From an uncultured Lentisphaeraceae bacterium (lineage in GTDB: Bacteria > Verrucomicrobiota > Kiritimatiellia > RFP12 > DVOR01): DNA of 5,859 nt. The stretch lies in NCBI GenBank assembly GCA_946056345.1, contig CAMGJH010000082.1, positions 1 to 5,859 of the forward strand, written 5' to 3'. Numbering within the stretch: the stretch's first letter is position 1; each line of letters opens with the position of its first letter. The position numbers were made by a program, and so were the translations under genes. The notes below the pieces were generated by a model. That model ran no database searches, was not told where the DNA came from, and saw nothing but the letters and a program-made list of their open reading frames with translations. Shown here one piece after another: positions 1 through 4,687 of this stretch.

Positions 1-905
1 TGGCTGTTGGCCCGGCGGATGCGCCCTGGGGCGAACTCATCTGGCCCACGCCAGCCGGCACCCCCGCCGCCGACACGCCTCCGCCGCAGCCCACTCCGGC
101 GGCAGATACGGCCAAGCCGGCCAAGCGCCGCGGTCTCAAGGCGCTCCTCGTGTGGCTCTGCCTGCTCCTTTTCCTCGGTGGCGTGCTTTATCTCTGTTAC
201 CTTTTCCGTGCTCCAATCGTAGACAAGGGCGGAGCGCTCCTCGTGTGGGCTCGCGACACTTGGAGCCGTATGACCACCCCACCCCCGCCGCCCCCCAAAG
301 AGGTGCTGACCCTCGACGCGCCCGTGCAGGCCTTTGGCCTGGAGATGAAAGCGCGCGAGGGTGCCCCCACCCGCGTTTGGGGCAACCTGCCCACGCGCGC
401 CAAGCGGCTGCAGGCCACGGCCTCCATCTACGCCGCCGAGCCCGGTGCCCTGGTGCAGCTCTCCGATGACGAATCTCTCCGAAGCGCCGCCGAGGAGACC
501 CTCGCAATGCTGACCGAAGGCCGCGTCCGCGTGGTTGAGGCCAAGAACCGTTCGCTCACCCTCTCGGGCGTCGTCGAAAGCACCCCCGCGATGCGCACGA
601 TTGCCGAGACCCTTCAGGCCGAGGTCCCCTACCTGGAGCACCTCGACTGCGCCCAGGTGGTCTGCGGCAAGCGCGAAGTTGGCGACGGCGCCGAGCAGGC
701 CGTGGTGGCGAAGGCCAAGGACAAGCGCGCGACGGCCTCGTTGCCTCTCTGCGGCATCCTCACCACGCCCTATCCGTGCATCGTCCTGCGCGATGGCTCG
801 CGCGTGACCCCCGGGGCCGAGTTTGGCGGCTTCGTGGTCGACAAGATCGAGCCAGACCGCATTCTCATCCACAATGCCGACGGCACCTTCGACTGGCGCC
901 CCTAG
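1..905 (+). CDS. sctD: SctD (YscD/CdsD family), T3SS inner-membrane ring protein, 5' partial
   Basis: The reading frame is open from base 3, with no stop before TAG at 903-905, so the true start lies upstream; about 300 residues are visible. A cytoplasmic Pro/Ala/Thr-rich linker (residues 17-40) is followed by basic KRRG (41-44), then one hydrophobic membrane span at about 45-68. A second proline run of six Pro (about 93-98) opens a periplasmic region of about 200 residues. That region contains a BON-like or ring-building segment around 180-220 (LTLSGVVES, then VPYLEHLD) and a C-terminal beta-rich unit (LCGIL, GGFVVDKIEPDRILI). This matches the SctD plan of cytoplasmic FHA domain, one TM helix and periplasmic ring domains, with the FHA part outside the window. 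SctD forms the outer of the two inner-membrane rings around SctJ. Four periplasmic Cys (codons at 648, 663, 750, 777) could form disulfides. The family call rests mainly on topology and on the sctE-sctN genes downstream. A GTG at 150 is an internal codon, not the start. Confidence 0.85.
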   Translation, partial: AVGPADAPWGELIWPTPAGTPAADTPPPQPTPAADTAKPAKRRGLKALLVWLCLLLFLGGVLYLCYLFRAPIVDKGGALLVWARDTWSRMTTPPPPPPKEVLTLDAPVQAFGLEMKAREGAPTRVWGNLPTRAKRLQATASIYAAEPGALVQLSDDESLRSAAEETLAMLTEGRVRVVEAKNRSLTLSGVVESTPAMRTIAETLQAEVPYLEHLDCAQVVCGKREVGDGAEQAVVAKAKDKRATASLPLCGILTTPYPCIVLRDGSRVTPGAEFGGFVVDKIEPDRILIHNADGTFDWRP

Positions 906-917
906 CCCCCTCGCCCC

Positions 918-932
918 GATTGCCAAGCAATC
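918..932. repeat. Perfect inverted repeat between sctD and sctE
   Basis: GATTGC (918-923), CAA, GCAATC (927-932) forms a perfect 6-bp stem with a 3-nt loop. It lies in the longest gap between genes of the window, just upstream of the AGGA (937-940) that precedes sctE. No T-run follows, so it is not a classic intrinsic terminator. It could be a weak operator, an mRNA hairpin that adjusts sctE translation, or chance. Similar short palindromes occur by chance inside the GC-rich coding regions here. Confidence 0.4.
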
Positions 933-953
933 TCACAGGAAATGCGCTACAAT

Positions 954-1229
954 ATGGCTATGAAGTTGATGGATATTGAGCAGCAACTCTCCGGCCCCGA
1001 ACGCCGCGCCGCGCTCGAGCGCTACGACGCGACCCTGCGCGCCCTGAGTCAGCGTCTGACCGAGGCGCTCCAAGCCGGCGTCCCGCCCGAGGAGTTCTCC
1101 GCCCTCTCCGCCTTAAACGAGGCCACCACCCTTTCTCGCAAACTACTGCGCTTGACGGTCCAGGAGGCCGAAGCGCCTAGCGAACCTGCTTCCCAGCCCC
1201 ACCATCTGGGGATGGACTTTCAACCCTAA
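954..1229 (+). CDS. sctE: SctE (YscE/PscE/CdsE family), needle co-chaperone
   Basis: This small, mostly helical protein has 91 residues from the ATG at 954. Members of the YscE/PscE family form a helical hairpin that binds SctG, and the SctE-SctG pair holds the needle subunit SctF soluble in the cytoplasm. The core (MDIEQQLSG, then ALSQRLTEALQAGVPPEEF, then a second helix with ALNEATTLSRKLLRL) resembles the short YscE/PscE helical pair, including the loop with Pro and a Phe. The position directly before sctF-sctG is the Ysc order and strongly supports the call. The family is usually near 65-70 residues; the excess is a C-terminal tail rich in Glu, Pro, Ser and Ala that looks disordered. In-frame ATGs occur at 942, 954, 960 and 969. 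AGGA at 937-940 is too close to 942, so 954 (or 960) is more likely, but the choice is uncertain. Confidence 0.8.
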   Translation: MAMKLMDIEQQLSGPERRAALERYDATLRALSQRLTEALQAGVPPEEFSALSALNEATTLSRKLLRLTVQEAEAPSEPASQPHHLGMDFQP

Positions 1230-1236
1230 TCAACCC

Positions 1237-1242
1237 AAGGAG
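1237..1242 (+). promoter_or_regulatory. Shine-Dalgarno site of sctF
   Basis: AAGGAG lies five bases before the ATG at 1248. It is one of the strongest ribosome binding sites in the window, fitting a needle subunit needed in more than a hundred copies per needle. It fixes the start of sctF and hence its long N-terminus. Confidence 0.8.
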
Positions 1243-1247
1243 TCACT

Positions 1248-1574
1248 ATGGCAGCAAACCTTCCGACTGTCGTCAATCCCGTAGCAGACTTTGACTACGG
1301 CCAGTACGGCAAGCGCATTCAGCAGGGCCAGTCCGGCACCGGCCCCTACGTCCACACCGACAAGGTCTACGCGGCTTTGATGAACGCCACCATCACGATG
1401 GAAAACCGCGTCGCCGAGTCGCTGGCCAACTACCAGGAGCACCCCGACGTCCAGGCCAACCTGCAGCAGCTGCAGTATGACCTGCAGAGCTGGAACCTGG
1501 CCCTCAGCACGATGACCAATATTCAGAAGAATATGGCCGACGCCCTGAAGTCCATCTCCTCCAACTTCCGTTAA
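1248..1574 (+). CDS. sctF: SctF (YscF/PscF/CdsF family), T3SS needle subunit
   Basis: SctF is exported by the T3SS and polymerises helically into the hollow extracellular needle. The C-terminal half carries the needle signature: LQQLQYDLQSW, with the conserved Trp at residue 82, then a helix running to the end (ALSTMTNIQKNMADALKSI). Exactly 26 residues follow the Trp, the same number as I recall for YscF, and YscF has a similar LQHSINKW at this place. The protein has 108 residues, whereas YscF, PscF and CdsF have about 83-87; the excess is at the N-terminus (about residues 1-25, rich in Gly, Asn, Gln and Tyr). The AAGGAG at 1237-1242 supports this start. There is no signal peptide, as expected for a T3SS substrate. 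Its stop TAA (1572-1574) shares a base with the ATG of sctG, linking needle and chaperone synthesis. Confidence 0.9.
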   Translation: MAANLPTVVNPVADFDYGQYGKRIQQGQSGTGPYVHTDKVYAALMNATITMENRVAESLANYQEHPDVQANLQQLQYDLQSWNLALSTMTNIQKNMADALKSISSNFR

Positions 1575-1945
1575 TGTTCGAGCTGGCATCTGACGAAGCG
1601 CGCTTGTTGCTCGATGTCGCCTTGATGGCCACCGGGCAAAATTGTTTCCAGTCCGCAATGAAGATCCTTGCGGCTCTGGAGCCCTTCCGCGCGAATGAGG
1701 CTTCCTTGGCAGTTGCCAAGGCAATCCTCTTCATCAGCCTGCAGGATTTCGAGGGCGCCGTCGCCTACATCGATGGCGACGCGCTCCCGAAGTTTCCCCG
1801 CTCGGCTATGCTGCAAGCCTTCAAGGGCATGGCGCTGCTTCGGTTGGAGCGCACGGCGGAGGCGCGCGAAGCGCTCGCCTTGGCCGCCGCCTCCACCGAA
1901 GACCCCGCCGCCGCCCGGCTTGCGGCAGACCTGCTCCCCGCCTAA
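1574..1945 (+). CDS. sctG: SctG (YscG/PscG/CdsG family), TPR needle chaperone
   Basis: This 123-residue all-helical protein looks like three tetratricopeptide-type helical pairs, at about residues 8-40, 42-74 and 79-111. The pattern of small and hydrophobic residues includes SAMKILAALEPFRANEASLAVAKA and AMLQAFKGMALLRLERTAEAREAL. YscG and PscG are about 115 residues with the same fold; they cradle the C-terminal helix of SctF together with SctE and prevent early polymerisation. Position after sctF confirms the role. The gene begins in a TAATG overlap with the sctF stop and has no purine-rich Shine-Dalgarno upstream (the sequence there is pyrimidine-rich), so it probably depends on ribosomes finishing sctF. 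The main alternative, a SctY- or SycD-type TPR chaperone, is less likely in this position. Confidence 0.85.
   Translation: MFELASDEARLLLDVALMATGQNCFQSAMKILAALEPFRANEASLAVAKAILFISLQDFEGAVAYIDGDALPKFPRSAMLQAFKGMALLRLERTAEAREALALAAASTEDPAAARLAADLLPA
1704..1721. repeat. 18-nt perfect palindrome inside sctG
   Basis: CCTTGGCA (1704-1711), GT, TGCCAAGG (1714-1721) is a perfect 8-bp inverted repeat. It overlaps a second short repeat, TTGCC-AA-GGCAA (1713-1724), so two exclusive hairpins are possible. It lies within codons for SLAVAKA of SctG and may be codon-driven coincidence. Confidence 0.3.
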
Positions 1946-1961
1946 TCACCTCCCCCCTCCC

Positions 1962-1967
1962 AGGAAG
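1962..1967 (+). promoter_or_regulatory. Shine-Dalgarno site of sctI
   Basis: AGGAAG lies six bases before the ATG at 1974. The same reading frame is open far upstream through sctG, so this site is what places the real start of sctI at 1974. Confidence 0.7.
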
Positions 1968-1973
1968 TCAACG

Positions 1974-2360
1974 ATGCTTGACCCGATGATTGTCGAAGCC
2001 ATCTCCTCGATGCAGCGCACGCAAGCGGTGCAATCGTGGCAGAGCGTCCAAGATCCCCTCCCCGTGGCCGATCCGGCTGCGGTGGCCAAGTTCCAGGCGG
2101 CGATGGCCCCAGACGCGCCGGCGGCCATTCCGATGGCGAGCGAAGTCTCGACCGTCTGGCGTTCAGCGCAGGAGAACTATCAGGGTATGGTCCACCGCAT
2201 CAAGGCCCTGACCGAGACCAGCGCCACGCGCTCGCTCTCAGCCGTCGAGCTCGGCGAACTGCAGTACGAGGTGGCCAACCTGGCCTTCCAGCAGGAGGTT
2301 GTGGCCAAGGTGGCCGACAAGGCCTCCACCGCCATCCAAACTCTCATCAAGAACCAGTAA
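1974..2360 (+). CDS. sctI: SctI (YscI/PscI family), T3SS inner rod protein
   Basis: SctI forms the short inner rod or adapter that joins the export gate to the needle base, and takes part in switching from needle to effector export. The protein has 128 residues. The diagnostic part is the C-terminal helical hairpin: LQYEVANLAFQQEVVAKVADKAS (residues 96-118), then IQTLIKNQ at the very C-terminus, close to the LQ...Q.E...K...K....TLLKNQ-like ending of the YscI/PrgJ rod and needle family. The N-terminal half (MASEVSTVW and nearby) is less conserved. The frame is open back to about 1668, but the AGGAAG site and the end of sctG at 1945 place the start at 1974. YscI and PscI are about 112-115 residues, so this one is slightly long. 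The yscH/pscH gene that sits between G and I in Yersinia and Pseudomonas is absent. Confidence 0.9.
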   Translation: MLDPMIVEAISSMQRTQAVQSWQSVQDPLPVADPAAVAKFQAAMAPDAPAAIPMASEVSTVWRSAQENYQGMVHRIKALTETSATRSLSAVELGELQYEVANLAFQQEVVAKVADKASTAIQTLIKNQ

Positions 2361-2361
2361 G

Positions 2362-2368
2362 TAAGGAG
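2362..2368 (+). promoter_or_regulatory. Shine-Dalgarno site that sets the TTG start of sctJ
   Basis: TAAGGAG lies seven bases before the TTG at 2376, the only start in this frame that keeps a complete lipoprotein signal peptide. It overlaps the stretch just after the sctI stop (2358-2360). Confidence 0.8.
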
Positions 2369-2375
2369 CGTTGCG

Positions 2376-2999
2376 TTGGCACACCAGCTTTCCTTCCCCA
2401 CGCTCTGCTGCGGCCTGCTCGCGATGTGCCTGGCACTCACCGGGTGCGACGAGCAGACCACGCTCCACAGCCGCCTGGAGGAGCGCCAGGCCAACCTCGT
2501 CATCGCCGCGCTGATGGATGCCGGCATCGCCTGCCAGAAGGTCGCCGGCGAAGAGGGCACCTGGGATGTGCAGATTGCCGCCTCGCGCTTCGCGGACGCG
2601 GTCAACCTGCTCGAGCGCAAGGGCCTTCCCCGCCGCGCCTACCAAGGCATCGGCGAGACCTTCAAGAAGACCGGGATGATCTCCTCGCCCACCGAAGAGC
2701 GCATCCGCTTTATGAACGCCCTCGCGCAAGACCTCTCCCAAACCATTGCCGAGATTGACGGCGTCATCGACGCGCGCGTCCACGTGGTCCTTCCCGAGAA
2801 TGATCCCTTCGCCAAGAATGCGCTCCCCAGTTCGGCGGCCGTCGCCGTCCGCACCCGCTGGGATGTCGACCTTGCCGACCGCGTTCCGGCCATCAAGAAC
2901 CTCGTGAAGAACGCCATCGAAGGGCTGCAATACGAGAAGATTTCGGTGACGCTCTTCCGCGACAGCGCACCGGCAACCACCTGCGGCGGCAGCCTCTAA
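2376..2999 (+). CDS. sctJ: SctJ (YscJ/PrgK/EscJ family), T3SS inner-ring lipoprotein
   Basis: SctJ forms the inner ring of the periplasmic face of the inner membrane, inside the SctD ring. The 207-residue precursor starts with TTG at 2376. It has a lipoprotein signal (hydrophobic residues about 9-22) and a lipobox LTGC with the lipidated Cys at 24; Asp at +2 is the inner-membrane retention signal known in enterobacteria. The family signatures are clear: AALMDAGIACQKV (44-56), LLERKGLPRRAY (78-89), SSPTEER (103-109), DGVIDARVHVVLPE (128-141), PAIKNLV (171-177) and EGLQYEKISVTL (182-193). Together these cover both ring-building domains. The mature protein ends soon after the second domain (DSAPATTCGGSL), so the C-terminal transmembrane helix of YscJ and PrgK (about 245-250 residues) is missing. 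EscJ is similarly short. The flagellar relative FliF is much longer and is not a match. Confidence 0.96.
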   Translation: MAHQLSFPTLCCGLLAMCLALTGCDEQTTLHSRLEERQANLVIAALMDAGIACQKVAGEEGTWDVQIAASRFADAVNLLERKGLPRRAYQGIGETFKKTGMISSPTEERIRFMNALAQDLSQTIAEIDGVIDARVHVVLPENDPFAKNALPSSAAVAVRTRWDVDLADRVPAIKNLVKNAIEGLQYEKISVTLFRDSAPATTCGGSL

Positions 3000-3004
3000 T
3001 CTCT

Positions 3005-3349
3005 ATGGATCCTGAGGAGCGCCAGTTCCTACTCACGGCCGCGTGGCTCTTTGTGCGCCACGGTCAGGCCAACCGCGCCCGCGTGCTCGTTGAGGCGCTG
3101 GTCGAGGAGGACCCGCGCGACGGCGTCTCTGCCGCCGCCCTGGCCGAGTTGCTCCTGGCCGAGGGCGAGGCCCAGCAGGCCCTGCGTGTGCTCCGTGCAG
3201 CCGACTTTCCCCCGGAGCTCCTCCGGGCCGAGGCGGTGTTGGAGACGCGTGCGCTCCTGGCGCTGGGCAAGACGCGCGAGAGCGAGGCGCGCTGGCACCG
3301 CTTCCTGGCCGCGAAGAAGGGCAGCGAGCGCAGTTGGATTGCCGGCTAG
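3005..3349 (+). CDS. Small TPR protein, SctY/YscY-like T3SS chaperone candidate
   Basis: This 114-residue helical protein has about three TPR-like pairs: residues 6-38 (RQFLLTAAWLFVRHGQANRA, then LVEALVEEDP), about 41-70 (LAELLLAEGEAQQALRVLRA) and about 74-105 (TRALLALGKTRESEARWHRF). The beginning RQFLL..AW....G...RA..L..AL....P and the total length recall YscY, the TPR chaperone of the early substrate YscX, whose complex binds the export gate SctV. This is recognition from memory, not an alignment. In Ysc systems yscY lies beside yscX and yscV (lcrD), not between J and K, so the position is unusual. It starts five bases after the sctJ stop with no clear Shine-Dalgarno, so translation is probably coupled to sctJ. 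Alternatives are a second SctG-type chaperone or an unrelated TPR accessory protein. That it belongs to the T3SS is clear from context; its partner is not. Confidence 0.6.
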   Translation: MDPEERQFLLTAAWLFVRHGQANRARVLVEALVEEDPRDGVSAAALAELLLAEGEAQQALRVLRAADFPPELLRAEAVLETRALLALGKTRESEARWHRFLAAKKGSERSWIAG

Positions 3350-3352
3350 CCC

Positions 3353-3358
3353 AAGGAG
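3353..3358 (+). promoter_or_regulatory. Shine-Dalgarno site that sets the GTG start of sctK
   Basis: AAGGAG lies seven bases before the GTG at 3366. The CCAAGGAGT context is the same as that before sctF (from 1235). Confidence 0.75.
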
Positions 3359-3365
3359 TTAGACC

Positions 3366-4079
3366 GTGAGCGACGTTTCCCTCAGCCTTGACCGTGCGCG
3401 CGCCCTAGTGGCCGAGACGAAACGTTGGCCCTTGATGCAGCGCTTTCTCTGGGGCTTCGCCTCGCTCATCGACCCTGCGCGTGCCCTCGCCTACACCCAG
3501 TCCCTCCTGCCCCCCGGCGTCAAGGTGCCTCCCACGCTCCTGACTTCCGGCGTGGCCGGGCGCGCACTGCTCACGCACCTGAAGGTGGAGCCAACCTTCT
3601 ACGACTTCACGGCAGAAGATGGCTCGCGCTTGCTCCTGCTTGAGCGCGCCCAGTATGAACAAATCGCCCGCTGGCTGGGGGCGCTCGCCTACGCCGAGCC
3701 GCTGCGCACCGTGCTCGCCGGGCCGGATGTCCGCGCCCTCAAGCAGTCGCTCCCAGGCCTCTACCCCGAGGTCCTACGCTACACGGCCTACTTCGCCAAG
3801 TGGGCACCGTGCTTTGCGGCGCTACGCGCAGCCTTACCCCCGCCACCCCAAGTGCTCGACCTGGCGGCCGCCATTCGCCTAGCAGGGCTGCGGATGCTCG
3901 CTTCGCTCCTCGCCGGGGTGCCGGCCGAACTCCTGCACCGCCAGCGCCTCCGCTTCTCGGAGGCCGACGAGCCGGGCTTCGAGCCCTTGCCGCGCGAGGT
4001 CCTTTCGCCCGAGCACCTGGAGTTGCTCTTTTTCCTATTGAAGCTACGTTTTCCGGAGGCTAGTGACCTATGTTGCTGA
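3366..4079 (+). CDS. sctK: SctK (YscK/PscK family), sorting-platform protein
   Basis: SctK links the cytoplasmic sorting platform (SctQ-SctL-SctN pods) to the cytoplasmic domain of SctD. The protein has 237 residues, starts with GTG, and has neither a signal peptide nor a clear membrane span. SctK proteins diverge strongly; the supporting features here are a Leu-rich helical sequence with FLWGFASLIDPARAL near the N-terminus, a middle segment RLLLLERAQYEQIARWLGAL (88-107) followed by EPLRTVLAGPDVRALKQSLPG (111-131), and the position between sctJ and sctL, the usual place of yscK. YscK is about 209 residues, so this protein is somewhat longer, with an EADEPGFEPLPREV segment near residues 199-212. 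The 3' end overlaps sctL by ten bases. The call leans on gene order together with the LGxL and R-rich middle helices, so the family is likely but not as certain as SctJ or SctN. Confidence 0.78.
   Translation: MSDVSLSLDRARALVAETKRWPLMQRFLWGFASLIDPARALAYTQSLLPPGVKVPPTLLTSGVAGRALLTHLKVEPTFYDFTAEDGSRLLLLERAQYEQIARWLGALAYAEPLRTVLAGPDVRALKQSLPGLYPEVLRYTAYFAKWAPCFAALRAALPPPPQVLDLAAAIRLAGLRMLASLLAGVPAELLHRQRLRFSEADEPGFEPLPREVLSPEHLELLFFLLKLRFPEASDLCC
4055..4059 (+). promoter_or_regulatory. Shine-Dalgarno site of sctL inside sctK
   Basis: GGAGG within the last codons of sctK lies ten bases before the ATG of sctL at 4070. The sctL start precedes the sctK stop (TGA 4077-4079), a normal arrangement for coupled genes. 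Confidence 0.65.
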
Positions 4080-4687
4080 TTAAGAAGGCGGGGCTGGAAC
4101 TCCACGCCGCCTCGCGTCTGGTGCGCGCGCAGGAGGTGGCCACCATCCGCTCCATTGAGGAGACCTTTGCGGCGGCCGAGGCTGAAGCGGCCAAGATCCG
4201 TGCCGAAGCGGCTCAAGCCTTCGAGGCGGAGAAGGCGCGCGGCTACGCCAAAGGCCTCGAGGACGGCAAACGCGAAATCGCCGCCAAGGTCCTGGCCCAG
4301 CAAGAGGAGAGCGTCCGCTTTATGGAGGCGGTGGAGGGCAAGATGACCGATGTGGTGATGAAGGCCCTGCGCAAGTGCGTCGGCGAGATGGACAACCGCG
4401 AGCTGGTGCTGCACATCGTTCACAAGGTGATGGATGCCATCGTCCGCAACCAACAGCAAATCACCCTCAAGGTGGCCCCGGAGATGGTCTCCACCGTCAA
4501 AGCGCAGCTCGATGCACTCCTCGCCGCCTACCCCACCCTCACCTACATCGACCTACAGGAAGACTCCCGCCTGAAGGGCGCTGCCTGCATCATCGAGACC
4601 GAGGCCGGCGTGGCCGATGCCTCCATCGACACCCAACTGGCGGCCATTGAAGACTCCATCCGCCGCCACTTCGCAAAAGAGCGCTAA
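4070..4687 (+). CDS. sctL: SctL (YscL/FliH family), ATPase stator and regulator
   Basis: SctL dimers bind the N-terminus of the ATPase SctN and connect it to SctQ, forming the spokes of the sorting platform and restraining ATPase activity. The protein has 205 residues (YscL about 220). After a short N-terminus ([17 protein letters not shown]) comes an Ala/Glu-rich coiled coil (about 27-60), then [18 protein letters not shown] (58-75), typical of the SctL/FliH/V-ATPase subunit E stalk. The C-terminal globular domain includes [15 protein letters not shown] (111-125), [20 protein letters not shown] (131-150) and [21 protein letters not shown] (170-190), the most conserved part of the family. The long FliH-type glycine repeat is absent, with only one G...G...G. 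Its stop TAA overlaps the sctN ATG by one base, which fits a protein complex needed in fixed ratio. FliH is the alternative, but every neighbour is injectisome-type. Confidence 0.92.
   Translation: MLLIKKAGLELHAASRLVRAQEVATIRSIEETFAAAEAEAAKIRAEAAQAFEAEKARGYAKGLEDGKREIAAKVLAQQEESVRFMEAVEGKMTDVVMKALRKCVGEMDNRELVLHIVHKVMDAIVRNQQQITLKVAPEMVSTVKAQLDALLAAYPTLTYIDLQEDSRLKGAACIIETEAGVADASIDTQLAAIEDSIRRHFAKER

Noticed and set aside
7..222. Plus-strand 71-residue frame at the left edge
   Set aside because: It is an Arg/Pro/Ser-rich shadow of sctD in another frame with no ribosome binding site.
1461..1475. CTGCAGC-A-GCTGCAG palindrome in sctF
   Set aside because: It results from repeated Leu-Gln codons (LQQLQ) in the needle helix rather than from a DNA-level signal.
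1519..1534. AT-rich hairpin ATATTC-AGAA-GAATAT near the end of sctF
   Set aside because: The bases follow from the codons for conserved Asn-Ile-Gln-Lys-Asn-Met; there is no paired -35 or other promoter evidence.
1945..1953. ATCACCTCC just after sctG, identical to the 3' tail of 16S rRNA
   Set aside because: It could pair with a Shine-Dalgarno, but the nearby sctI site (AGGAAG) matches it poorly and C-rich runs are common here; probably chance.
3211..3227. GC-rich hairpin CCCGGAG-CTC-CTCCGGG in the TPR gene
   Set aside because: Its composition makes it expected by chance, it has no T-run, and it lies in the middle of a coding region, so it is not a terminator.
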